Assembly: GCA_951640165.1 (NCBI GenBank)
Contig: OX621234.1
Span: forward strand, 29,206,549 to 29,270,548
Origin: Pseudoips prasinana
Lineage: Eukaryota; Arthropoda; Insecta; Lepidoptera; Nolidae
Length of the DNA: 64,000 nucleotides
Reading direction: 5' to 3'
Under the pieces are notes generated by a model, which was not told the DNA's origin, ran no database searches, and was given only the letters and a program-made list of their open reading frames with translations. Within the stretch, counting starts at the first letter, position 1; every line of letters begins with the position of its first letter. Shown here piece by piece: positions 46,357-56,511 of this stretch. The translations under genes and the position numbers were made by a program.

Positions 46357-46493
46357 GTATAAGCGCTCAAAAGCGACGACTGAAAACGCAGCAGGCTCGT
46401 CCGATCACGCGCGAGCAACGCGCTGAGATGAAGCAGCGCAAGTACCGGTACCTGTACCAGGTCCGCACCGCACATGGCGATGTTATATCACAG
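46357..46493 (+). CDS. TMEM198-like exon D (137 bp)
   Basis: The acceptor tgtatcag ends at 46356 and the donor cag|gtataag is at 46494. It encodes SISAQKRRLKTQQARPITRE, then QRAEMKQRKYRYLYQVRTAH and GDVISQ: the strongly basic cytoplasmic segment just after the last membrane helix. The QKRR/REQRAEMKQRKYRYLYQ block and DVISxSY junction are conserved in the family. It ends in phase 0. Confidence 0.9.
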
Positions 46494-46654
46494 GTATAAG
46501 TGGATGATTTTTTTTATTATTTGCTTTCCATTGATATTTATTCAGTACATTTGGTTGATGACATCATAAAAAAATTTAAAATATATTCACTCAAAATTAA
46601 TTATTTTAATTTCTTGCGCCACTCTTGATCTCACACGCCAGTTTATGTTTGCAG

Positions 46655-46842
46655 TCCTACGTGCAAGCGCTGCAGAAGAAGGCGCAGTGCGGCAACTGGA
46701 GCGGCAGCGGCGCGGGCGAGTGCAGCACCCTGCAGAGCGACTCCACGCACCTCACCGTGCTGGCGGGCTCGGAGCACGCGCACCCCACCGACTCTGATGA
46801 CGATCTTAACCAAATCACACCCGCGCACTAACTTGCGTCAAG
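46655..46842 (+). CDS. TMEM198-like exon E with stop
   Basis: The acceptor atgtttgcag ends at 46654. It encodes 58 residues, SYVQALQKKAQCGNWSGSGA then GECSTLQSDSTHLTVLAGSE and an acidic end (DSDDDLNQITPAH), with TAA at 46829-46831. Eleven bases later caag|gtaaat (46842/46843) looks like a donor, so the exon probably continues into a 3' UTR exon starting at 48518. The glycine/serine-rich tail is probably unstructured. Confidence 0.88.
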
Positions 46843-46920
46843 GTAAATATCTCCATAAACTTTGTAATTTTCTCTCATAAATGTACCGGGTTTTCACTAC
46901 GAGGATATTAAAACAAATTC

Positions 46921-47050
46921 ATCATCATCGTCATCGTATTAGCTGGAAGACGTCCACTGCTGGACAAACGCCTCCCCTAAGGATCTCCACAATGGCCGGT
47001 TTTGTACTGCCCGCAACCAGCGACTTCCCGCGACCATTACAAGATCGTCA
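46921..47050 (-). mobile_element. RTE 3' end in 3' UTR intron
   Basis: Reversed, it reads the same C-terminal and tail region as 21711-21967 (caatggccggttttgtactg, agacgtccactgctggacaa, cat repeats at the left). It lies in the predicted 3' UTR intron. Confidence 0.65.
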
Positions 47051-47095
47051 CATTGATTGTTTACAACTATATCATATTATCTTTTTTCAAGGCTT

Positions 47096-47146
47096 AGAGC
47101 CTATGTACACCACGTTTTTTTAAAAAACGTGGTGTACATAGGCTCT
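47096..47146. repeat. perfect palindrome, 25-bp arms, 1-nt centre
   Basis: agagcctatgtacaccacgt then tttttt (47096-47120) pairs exactly with 47122-47146 around a single t. A 1-nt centre cannot form a normal hairpin loop without opening the T/A pairs. This points to an inverted duplication event rather than a functional stem. Confidence 0.9.
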
Positions 47147-47149
47147 TAC

Positions 47150-48090
47150 TCTTTAGCATTATGCATAGCATATCACATAATTTAAATGAACGCCTCGGCT
47201 TTGTATGGTAGCGTGTATATGAGTGGTCCAATTTTCATCACTTTTTGACTTAGTGCCACCTCTATCTCATTGATGACGCGTGTTATGTTACTTTTTAGGT
47301 TCTCGACAGTTTTAGGAATGTTCTTATACCCAAAGATTTCGCACATCCCAACAAAAATTATCAATGACTTAGATCATATGATTTTGATGTCATGTCTGAT
47401 CACAATTAAAATCTTCAAGAACCCTATGAATTTATCTCTCACGTCAGATCCATTTCTTCAAATTTTTACGTCTGAAAATTTCGAATCATGTGACGATAAA
47501 ACTGCAATGTTCAACCTGTTTACCGACTCATCTTGATAAACGCCATACATTAAATTACACATCTGACATAAACCAAAAGACAAACGAAGATGGCGGCCAT
47601 CGGCTGTCAACGATACCATATCCCATTGAAGATTTTTTCGGCTTAAAGTTAATTAACAAAATAATAATAAAAATTAATAAAAGTTAGTGAACGAATATTA
47701 ACAGGAATTTATTAAACATTTACCAAATGTATCGTTTACTAATTTGAAGTTGGTCGTTAATAAAAAAACTTGCTATAATCCCGGTTTCAAAATATCAGTA
47801 TTGGACGTCTATCCTCAAATCCATGCAGTCACTCGTGTGTCACATAAGCTTGTCATATATATCCAGAATCATTCATTAGATTAAGGAACATACTCTAAAG
47901 TCATTACAATTTTAATTATGAGTATATCAAATAGCAGCCAAGAGGTTTGGAGACAAAAAACTTCTGATATTCTTTTATTCATTATCAGAATATACAGACA
48001 CGCTTGTATTACGTACATTATGTTGATAACTATTAAAATAATATCAAAATTGCAGACATGCGGATCTAATTCAGAAATATTTTAAGTTTA
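47150..48090. other. no gene seen (3' UTR intron)
   Basis: AT-rich sequence. Overlapping frames at 47182-47364 (minus), 47270-47536 and 47490-47687 (plus) show no recognisable protein. atggcggccatcgg near 47590 echoes a phrase of the 39577-40283 minisatellite. Confidence 0.4.
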
Positions 48091-48094
48091 ATTT

Positions 48095-48232
48095 CTTTGA
48101 ATATCTTATAGCTAATATAAACGCAAAAGTTTGTAACTCTTTCACGTAATTTAGCTTTCTATGTATTGCATTCGAATAACACATAGGCTATAATTTATAG
48201 ATTAACGCGGGTAAAACCGCTGGACACAGCTG
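48095..48232 (+). mobile_element. Helitron 3'-end relic
   Basis: acacataggctataatttat followed by gcgggtaaaaccgctggaca and cagctgg resembles the short Helitron 3' end (cgcgggcacagctag), with CTGG instead of CTAG. Confidence 0.4.
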
Positions 48233-48517
48233 GTCTACTAATAGACGTTTACATTTCTACTACGTTTAATTAAATTTATTACTACATTATACATATTATA
48301 ATACCTCAACGTGTCAAAATACAATCGTAGAGTCTACCCATGGAACTAATCAACTTGAAGAAGAGAATGGTTGGTTAGAAGAAACTTAACGGAATAGGAC
48401 CTTACAACCCTTCCGTACAATGAGCTCTTTATGTCTAATGTATTTATAATAATAATTTATATATATATTAATAATAATTTCCATCACAAAAATTAACAGC
48501 ATGGTTTTTCCTTACAG

Positions 48518-49420
48518 GTTTGATATGGGGATGAGAGTGTAAGGACGACAATCCGCACGCAGTTTGTTTTTATTCTATGTATCCAGTATTATTGTAAGAG
48601 AAACCAACTCATATATTACATTAGCGTTTATCTATTAGTCATTTATAATTGTATTTAATGTGAATTTATAATTGTATAATGATTCTTATTCAAGTTTGCG
48701 TATGAGGAAATACTGGAGTTCCAAGGCCTACATTTATTTATTACCAAATATCTTTTAGTATTAAGTAGACATACTTCTGTGTCAATTTTGGCAATTTTTG
48801 ATGAATTTACTAAAAATACCATGAGATCCATTGAATTTTTATAATGAAGTAGAACAAGTGCTGAACATTCCAAAGTTAGTCGAATATATAAGTTAGTACT
48901 AAGGGATAATCGATAAGAGATTACGCTAGCGCGAGTCTGAAATCCATATTCACTGCCAACGATATAATTCTGTCCTTTTTTGATGATGGTCTTGGACTCC
49001 TTGCGATATGGTTGTGTTTATTTGAAATATTGAATTGATACGTTTATAGTGAGTACTGATAGGAGCTCTAGGGCTTTGCCCTGAGCGACGCACATACGAC
49101 ACAGTTAATGCACAAAAGCTTGCACAACTCTTGCTTCTAAAGGAGCATGTGTACTATAATATGTAAACTTCCATAACTATATCCAGGGCTTACCATAAAA
49201 TACCGATGGTAATGTACTCAGGTTTAGAGGGGTTGAGCAACTTTCCATACAATAAGTACATTGCGGCCAGAAGCATTTTTGTAAACGACTGTCAAATATA
49301 AGTCGTAAATGAGGAGTAATACGGTCAGCAGTATGAAATTACACACATGCGATGCTGATGCTTTTCAATACAGTAACGAGAATATATCCAAATAATTTAA
49401 TAAATTTAATCCAATCTTGT
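48518..49420 (+). other. probable 3' UTR exon of the TMEM198-like gene
   Basis: A strong acceptor (ggtttttccttacag, ending 48517) matches the donor 11 nt past the stop codon. The first AATAAA I can see downstream is at 49399-49404, but the UTR could run further. The sequence is T-rich and non-coding. No other exon competes for the donor at 46843. Neither the 3' end nor splicing is proven. Confidence 0.45.
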
Positions 49421-49602
49421 AATGAGTGTGGTTATTGACTTTGTGCTTAAAAGTTCTTAAAAAAATATTTAGATGCTATAATTAAATCATCGTGTGATGA
49501 AAATGTTATGTTAAAAAAAATCATACCTTTCAATAATTAATTTAAAGTCGAACCGTAAAATGTTTCTTAAGTACACAAGGAAAAAATAACAAAACACTTT
49601 GT

Positions 49603-49731
49603 CCGAATAATCATTTTATTTTGCAATGGTGCGAATTATTACTTTGTAACCAAAATTTTAAGTACACAATACTTAAGATTTTGGTTAAAAAGAAATAATT
49701 CACACCATTGCAAAATAAAATGAATATTCGG
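49603..49731. repeat. near-perfect 62-bp-arm hairpin, 5-nt loop
   Basis: 49603-49664 and 49670-49731 are reverse complements with a handful of mismatches (ends ccgaataa and ttcgg; apex aagta-cacaa-tactt). If it is within the TMEM198-like 3' UTR, the mRNA would carry a long double-stranded stem. No target duplication was found. Confidence 0.85.
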
Positions 49732-50220
49732 AAGAGATACTTCGAGTAACTGTATTGAAAATTACCTTATAATACTTACTCTGTAGTGTAAAGATGGTAT
49801 GGTTAGAAAGCTTGTAATATAAACGCTATGATAGATATCGAATTAAGATAATTATTAACAGAAATAATGTAGAGGATTGGGGGGTACGTTTTGGCATTGG
49901 CAGTAAATGTCTCTCTTCCCGTAATAACTTGCATAATGGCAACACTGTTTAAGATTCCGTGAGACGGAAGTAGCACCAGTTACTGTGTAATATAAATCAA
50001 AACCGGTTTTTAATACTATTTATTTAATCAAAGATCTACTCCACTTTGAAAATATTAATATTATGCTAGTTGTAAATTGAATTTAAAAGTGGATAGCTTT
50101 ATTAATTACATTATTCTCAAATCATTATCTCTTCTGTAATATCATACTTATTAACCTATGGCTGTAAAATGAAAGACTAGTGGACTGTAATACTAGTTTA
50201 TGCAGTAAAACATACCATAC

Positions 50221-50421
50221 ATGAACTATGGAGTATATATAAAATTAAGTAAGAAAACGCGCGTGTCGTCGGTATGCTTCGTTCGCCGAGAGTCCCGCCA
50301 GACCGGGCGAGCATCCGCATCCGCGCGCCCCTGCCGATGCCAGCCGACGAGAGCCGATGATGCACGAACAATGGCCCTAGATTTAAACAATAACTACCAA
50401 GCTAATTTGAGAGGGATTTAA
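50221..50421 (+). other. GC-rich patch with 66-codon frame
   Basis: Bases about 50262-50375 are GC-rich in very AT-rich surroundings. The frame reads FVRRESRQTGRASASARPCR and continues CQPTRADDARTMALDLNNNY. No motif is recognised, and both strands are open, as GC-rich sequence often is. It might be an untranslated exon, a CpG-like patch or an old repeat. Confidence 0.25.
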
Positions 50422-50915
50422 TTTTAGTTTCTTATTTGAAAAGGCAGATATTGTCAATTATACTGCTGTCATTCATGTATAGATGTTATGCAATTTCTTC
50501 AGCTTTATGAACAGTTTTATGATTATTTTTTTACCAAAAGTATACTTTCAAAGATTGAATTTTATTACAATATGTTTATAATCTTGTTAAACTTTCTCTA
50601 TGACTTTAAAACCACTTTAATATATAATGTTATTAATTTTAATTTATATTTGTAATACCGAGGGAAAATATATGTGTTTGGTTTTTATTTTAATCCTGCC
50701 TTCTTCATATTGACCTCGGGTGGGCAACTAACTGTTCAGTCAGAATAATAACTGTTATAAAACTGACTTTAAAAAATATTAGTAGGGGACCAAATTGAAA
50801 GAAAATCGATTTAATAGAACAATAAATAACAAAATCAATAAATAACTTTAATTTTATTGTCTGTGGTATGTGTAACATAATACAGACAATAATTAATAGG
50901 AAGATTAGGCCTACA

Positions 50916-51077
50916 CACTATGCGGCTTGCCGCAATGCGGCCAGCCGTCAGCAATCAATATTGCTGACCGGCTGCCGCAGCACAGTGCGAATAATAATAT
51001 ATAATAATACTTTCTCGTACAAATATCTGAGTACGGTCAGCCGCACGGCTGGCCGCATTGCGGCTAGCCGCATAGTG
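50916..51077 (+). mobile_element. MITE with GC-rich inverted repeats (162 bp)
   Basis: The ends are inverted repeats of about 33 bp (cactatgcggcttgccgcaa, then tgcggccagccg; one or two differences at the right end) built of CGGC/GCCG units. An internal stem gtcagcaat/attgctgac lies at 50947-50968. The CACTATGCGG termini recall hAT-type MITEs, but no 8-bp target duplication is visible. The 74- and 81-codon frames across it are accidental. Confidence 0.65.
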
Positions 51078-51099
51078 CGGAGGAGGTCTTAGAGCTGAA

Positions 51100-53430
51100 T
51101 CAGTTTGATGATAGCTTTTGGACACTAAGTTGAAAGAACATAAATAAATATAAATAACGTGATATAGCATGTCACATTTGGCAGGTTTAATCGCTATCAA
51201 GTTTTACAAAGTTCCAGTAATGCTTAGACTATCAGAATCCAGTTACAGCTTGATGCAAATATGTATTGCATATGTGCTTGTCACGTACTTAAAACATTGA
51301 GAGTAATTGCTATTGCTGAGACTGCCTCACTCTACACGTATAATTGAAGAAGATAACAACACAACATCGAGGTTTCGTACTCTACAACACTGATCCGCTT
51401 TACTCGAGGTTTATTTCCGGCAGCTTTAAATATACATTTTCATAATTTTTTGGTGGTTTATAAGTCAATAAAAATAGAAGGTTTTTCTACAAGAAACGGT
51501 CGGCCATAGTTTTGGCAGCTATGTTTATTGAGTCTAGTCTTAAAATAAGGTAGGAAAATTGAAAAAGGCAGCTTATTGACCGCTATAGGTCTACAACCAC
51601 ATAGTCGGGACCATGGCGTGCTGGGTACATTAGTTGCTCATTAACAGCTTAAATGTATTAGGAGCAGCTTGTATTTTCTGTTTTATTAACTATTCTTGAT
51701 AGCGGTAGAACAAATGTTGTTTTCGCTTATGACCTATATTAAGAAAAACATTGCAGAATATACAGTTCACTATAATGCTATAAACTTGACAGAGGTATGC
51801 AAGCATCATATCACGTAAATCGGCACACAAATTAACATCATCACAGCACAGGATTACTAGTATGTTTTATGAAGATCTGTTTAAACATCTGAATAGAATA
51901 AACATAATAGTAATATGGATAGATTTTTGTTTACATAAATAGTCACTAATAATAATACACTGTAGATTGATGTAACTGGTTGCTGGAAGAAGGCCATAAG
52001 TTGTAACTAAATTGAGCTACTTCGCTTACAAAATCTCTTGCGTATAGTAAAACGGGAATTTACAATATTGCTTCAACTGTCCAGTTCTTGAAATATCTGT
52101 ATGTTCGTTAAACTGAGCACACTGCGATTTGTATGTGATGAACGGGTAAACTCTTATGAAGAGTTAGAATAAGTTAGATTACTGACTAAAAGTGTATAAG
52201 TAGAGATCGAATTTCTTATAAAATATACTATTAGCTCTTTTGTTATTGCGTCGGAGCCAATGCAAAGCATAGTTATTTGTATGTGCGAAATGTCTGTTTT
52301 GATTATTTCTATATTTTAATTGGACTGTCTGTTTGGGTGTGTGCGAGTAGTATGCATAGTTCGTAGTACAGGCACATCATTATGGTCTTACTTTTATTAC
52401 AAATGATATATTTAATTTTAAAAATCTATAGTATCTATATTTTTAAAAATTATACATCAATCACAACATTTCTGTTGACAGTAATTGTCAAATGAAACTG
52501 GAAAACAAAAGAATGTAGATATAAAAATGGAGAGAAAGAAATATAATTATACCTCCGAAATTAATTGTGGCACCGATGATGCGATATGTCTTTGGACTAT
52601 TGCAATACTTGTTTTATGAATATATATACAACATTATAATCTTTGATTTTATAAGAACTGTGTATATATATAAATAGGTTTGCTTGAAGCAAATGCTGTG
52701 TACACACTCAAACGACAAGTTGTATATTCGATACATTCTGTGCACAGTGTGATAATTTTATTATTTGGCCAAAGTTTATTTTAGTTGTTACGTTGCTTAA
52801 AGCATACGTTCTTTATCTTGTATATGTTGCTCTACTACTATTTTGATGCCTATAAAATTATTTTATTATATGATGCAGGTATTGCATTGTAATTATTAAC
52901 GACTTGAAAGGTCTAAACGTAAAATGTTATTATCAATCTACTACTAAATGTGCAGTGTTTAGGAGTCAGGTAATTTAAAATGATTTTACTTCTGTGTTAT
53001 ATAACTTTGCAGTTGAAATGTTAATTTGAGATGGCAGCCATTATAATAATATAATCAATGTTTGTGGGGTAGAGTGTGAATAGTTTTGGCAACAAGCTAT
53101 TATTAATGTTTTTTAAGATTACAATTGGAATAATTTCATCACATAAATTTTTGTTTCCAAAATTGTTGTTAAAATTAATTGATTTTATACTGTGAATGAT
53201 GCGAGGGTGAAAGAGATGTTCTTGGAAACCAATAACAATCTTAAGCAGAAGTTATTTTATAGTTTCTTGGACAATGCCTGTCTATCTATATTATCACACG
53301 ATGTTAATTCATGCAGCTTTCCTAAAATGTTACCTTTTGGTTTTGTAGTAAAATATTGTTTCGTAGTTATTTTAAATTCATGTGACATTTCTTTAGCCCT
53401 GACCACATCCTGCCTAACTCATGTAGAACG
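51100..53430. other. no gene seen
   Basis: AT-rich, low-complexity sequence without exons or recognisable mobile elements. It could be distal 3' UTR of the TMEM198-like gene or intergenic DNA. Confidence 0.4.
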
Positions 53431-53440
53431 ATATATTTTT

Positions 53441-53738
53441 TTAAATTATTATTTGTCAATGTTGTTAAAGCTGAGTTATAATTAAATAAAAATATTTCGA
53501 CGGCCGTCACTGCGACTGGAACAAAATTTATCAGTTTTTTTATTATTATTTGTCAATGTTGTCAAAGCTGAGTTATAATTAAATGAAAATATTTGGACGG
53601 CCGTCACTGCGACTGGAACAAAATTTATCAGTTTTTTTATTATTATTTGTCAATGTTGTCCAAGCTGAGTTATAATTAAATGAAAATATTTGGACGGCCG
53701 TCACTGCGACTGGAACAAAATTTATCTGTTTTTTTTTT
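53441..53738 (+). repeat. tandem repeat, three copies of 97 bp
   Basis: Units beginning tgtcaatgttgt lie at 53454, 53551 and 53648, exactly 97 bp apart. Each contains the palindrome gacggccgtc and cactgcgactggaacaaaat, and ends in a T-run. Copies differ at only a few positions, so the duplication is recent. A 97-codon frame (53192-53485) runs into the first copy but is not recognisable. Confidence 0.9.
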
Positions 53739-54411
53739 TACTATTTACGCTGACACATTGAACTTAACCTCAGTGTAATGGAACGTTTTCGATTTCAAAG
53801 TTATGTTGGGAAGGATTAGTGTATATAATCTAAGTAATCAGGCAGTAAGGTCTATAGTAATAGCGTAAGATTTTTGTGGCTAGTTTAAGAGATAATCATT
53901 ATTGTCTGTCCTTTTCTATCTCTGAACATTGTCCACTTGATCGCTCAATTTCTAGTCTTTGTTATATATTATATCTTCAACATTTTTTTCATATTTGTCT
54001 CACTAACGGCCACATCAGAATTTTTTTATAGTATATGTTCAATATTATGTTTGTTTTGTAGTTCTAAGGATGTGCATAATTTATTAGTTATTTACTTTGA
54101 AGAAACTATACGCCTAATTTATTCCAATTTATACGAAGTGAATGGTATAGCGTCACAAATACTGATTTAATGGATCTATTACGCGATTTTAACTGACTGA
54201 TGTAATTCTCTTGCTCTTGGTCAACATTGGGAGTGAAAAGTTAAATTAACCTTACCGTCGTAGTGTCAGTATTCGTTAGGCTATCCATTACACCCTTTGC
54301 AATGTATTATTTTGACTGTTATGTTTTGTAACGAAATTTTGTAATCTACATTCTATGTTTTATATGACATTTTGTTTTATTAACTAATTCCTCAAGCTTA
54401 CTTACACGTAC

Positions 54412-54453
54412 ACACATATTTCTATCCTAATATATTAGAATAGAGATATGTGT
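54412..54453. repeat. near-perfect palindrome, 21-bp arms, no loop
   Basis: acacatatttctatcctaat then a (54412-54432) is the reverse complement of 54433-54453 except at two positions. Confidence 0.75.
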
Positions 54454-54873
54454 CAGATCCAGTTACATTATGCTTATCCAACATCTCCGTACTTATAAAA
54501 AAATTGAGACACTGATCAATTGAGAGTTATTTTGCCTTTGTCACTCAATTGTCATTTTAACTGCCCATTCAAAATTGTTATCTGTCTATGGCACCGTTGG
54601 TCTTAATTTGATATGCTGACTTCAATATGTCAATCCCACTAAAAGCTAAATGGCTTTCGAGGTGATCCTAATATCTATATCATTGAAATCCATTCTGCCC
54701 TTTTAAAGGTACAGTTTTTCTTGTAGTTGAAGGCGGGAGCCATCGACGTTTATGTTAATTTAGTTACATTTAAACTAATTGAAATTTTCAATTATATCTA
54801 TATTTTAGAAGGAACATACCAAATAGATAGCGGCTGCGTTATGGTATTAATATCTGAAAAATGCTATATTAGG

Positions 54874-55020
54874 TACAGACGCCAGCACATGCAGCTACAC
54901 CGATCCGTGCACCACCATCAAATTTCAGTTATAGATTTTCAACTTTATCAAAAGCATAAGGTTCACTAGCAATTAGGATTTTTTTACAGATTGGGGTAGC
55001 TTGGTGTGCTGGCGTCTGTA
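54874..55020 (-). mobile_element. MITE family M1, copy 2 (147 bp)
   Basis: Both ends read tacagacgccagcacac/tacagacgccagcacat, flanked by TA. The interior resembles 5711-5850 reversed (aacctt-gc-aaag core, agattggggtagct). Target TA and inverted ends suggest a Tc1/mariner-mobilised element. Confidence 0.7.
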
Positions 55021-55226
55021 CATACAAAGACAATAACAAAACAATACGTACCGTCAAAGTTCTGACGGTATTCGACGTACACGGACTTAAGAGCCATTTA
55101 TGTATTATATTAACAATTTGGTCATATATAATAATAGTAGTTTATTATTATTTCTGGGTAGTCTTGGTAAACGAACACTGCCATAGTTTCGCTAAAGAAA
55201 ACACTCAATAGACCAGACTAATAATA

Positions 55227-55254
55227 GGTCTTTACCTATGAAATTGCCGTTTTG
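55227..55254 (+). repeat. mariner left TIR
   Basis: 28 bp starting ggtctttacctatgaaattg; 27 of 28 bases match the right end. It follows TA. Confidence 0.93.
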
Positions 55255-55301
55255 TATGAAAAAATTTAAACGAATTTTTTTCATGAATTTTTTTATTTGT
55301 A

Positions 55302-56321
55302 TTAATCGAAGTAATCACCCATGCAATCAATGCATCTTTGCCATCGCAGTGGCAGTTTATTGATGCCCTTCTTAAAGAAATCAGCTGGACGGGAGGCAAC
55401 AAATTCTTCAAAGGCATTTTGTACTGCCTCTCGGGTATTGAATTTTTTTCCCGCCAAGAAGTTATCCAAATTCTGGAAAAAGTAGTAGTCTGTAGGCGCA
55501 AGGTCTGGTGAGTAGGGCGGATGACGGAGAGCTTCCAACCCCAGTTCTTGCAACTTGGAGACCGTCTGCTGTGCAGTATGAGGTCGCGCGTTGTCGTGCA
55601 GGAGCAGCGGAGACGAGCGATTGACCAATGCTGGTTGGAGATGCGCCAGCTTCTCCATCATTGTGCTCAGTTCTTCACAGTACACATCTGCAGTAATGCT
55701 CACCCCGTTTGGTAAGAAGCTGTGATGAATCACACCGGCGCTAGACCACCAAACAGTGACCATTACTTTTCTAGGGGTAAGTTTTCGTTTAGGGCATTGT
55801 TTAGGTGCTGAACCAGGATCCAACCAACTTGCTGAGCGCTTGCGGTTATCAAACAGAATCCATTTTTCATCGCAGGTAACAATGCGGTTCAAAATTCCTT
55901 CATTTGTGTGTCTTTTGAGCAGTGCAAGGCACGTCTCGACGCGTACTTCGCGCTGGCGATCATTGAGTTCGTGGGGCACCCATTTGTCAAGCTTTTTTAC
56001 CTTGCCAATTTGACGCAAATGGACCAATATTGTTTTGACGCTAACGTCGAAAGCTGCTGCTAATTCAGCCGTAGATTGTGTATCATCAGCTTCCACAACC
56101 GCCTTTAATTCGTCATTGTCGACCAAAGTCTTCGGACGACCGCGAGGTTCATTTTTCAGGTCGAAATTTCCAGAACGGAAGCGAGCAAACCAATAACAGG
56201 TGGTGCGTTGGTTTGTAGTGTTAGCTCCGTAAACGTCGTTGATGTTGCGTGCCGCTTGTGCCGCGTTGCTGCCACGACGGTACTCATATTCCATAATTAC
56301 TCGAATTTTTAACGTATCCAT
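55302..56321 (-). CDS. mariner transposase
   Basis: This is a 339-residue DD34D transposase that would cut and reinsert its element at TA sites in the nucleus. The N-terminus (MDTLKIRVIMEYEYRRG) and the segment to about residue 105 hold the paired helix-turn-helix DNA-binding region, including the GRPK linker. WVPHEL is the mariner signature near residue 114. Catalytic aspartates are D151 (TCDEKW), D243 (LLHDNARPHTA) and D278 (YSPDLAPTDYYFF), with exactly 34 residues between the last two. An in-frame ATG 13 codons upstream (56360) exists, but MDTLK fits the family start better. No stop or frameshift was seen, so the protein may be active. Regulation is not visible. Confidence 0.93.
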   Translation of the reverse strand: MDTLKIRVIMEYEYRRGSNAAQAARNINDVYGANTTNQRTTCYWFARFRSGNFDLKNEPRGRPKTLVDNDELKAVVEADDTQSTAELAAAFDVSVKTILVHLRQIGKVKKLDKWVPHELNDRQREVRVETCLALLKRHTNEGILNRIVTCDEKWILFDNRKRSASWLDPGSAPKQCPKRKLTPRKVMVTVWWSSAGVIHHSFLPNGVSITADVYCEELSTMMEKLAHLQPALVNRSSPLLLHDNARPHTAQQTVSKLQELGLEALRHPPYSPDLAPTDYYFFQNLDNFLAGKKFNTREAVQNAFEEFVASRPADFFKKGINKLPLRWQRCIDCMGDYFD

Positions 56322-56480
56322 GATGACGAAAAAGATTGAAATGCGATGAAAATGTAACACTAATCAATAAAGAAATGACTACTTTTGGAAAAAAGAATCC
56401 ATGTTTTTAAAATAAAATTAATTTGAAATTAGAATTCTTAGCCAAACAAAAATTATTTTGATTTGAAATGGCCAGTACTG

Positions 56481-56508
56481 CAGAACGGCAATTTCATAGG
56501 TAAAGACC
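56481..56508 (-). repeat. mariner right TIR
   Basis: Reverse complement of the left TIR with one mismatch; followed by TA. Confidence 0.93.
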
Positions 56509-56511
56509 TAA

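Larger units (their letters stand above)
34431..46842 (+). other. TMEM198-like gene, 3' portion (five coding exons)
   Basis: Five exons join in phase into 207 codons plus stop. They match the C-terminal half of TMEM198-family proteins (DUF4203): three membrane helices, then a basic cytoplasmic tail with REQRAEMKQRKYRYLYQVRT and GDVISQSYVQALQKK. Vertebrate TMEM198 is about 360 residues with seven membrane spans and has been linked to Wnt/LRP6 signalling. That role is family knowledge, not shown here. The N-terminal half (about four helices) is encoded upstream and was not found. Introns are 8.6 kb, 2.4 kb, 0.6 kb and 0.16 kb; the first holds the PIF1 relic, a minisatellite and several SINEs. 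A donor 11 nt past the stop implies a further intron in the 3' UTR. Confidence 0.85.
55227..56508 (-). mobile_element. intact mariner element (1,282 bp)
   Basis: Terminal inverted repeats of 28 bp (55227-55254 and 56481-56508; ggtctttacctatgaaattg then ccgttTtg/ccgttCtg) differ at one base. TA lies on both sides (55225-55226, 56509-56510). It carries one uninterrupted transposase gene on the minus strand. Size, TIR length and gene layout are those of a complete, potentially autonomous mariner. It lies downstream of the TMEM198-like gene and interrupts no recognised gene. Confidence 0.95.

Noticed and set aside
53192..53485. 97-codon open frame as a gene
   Set aside because: It runs into a tandem repeat and has no recognised motif.
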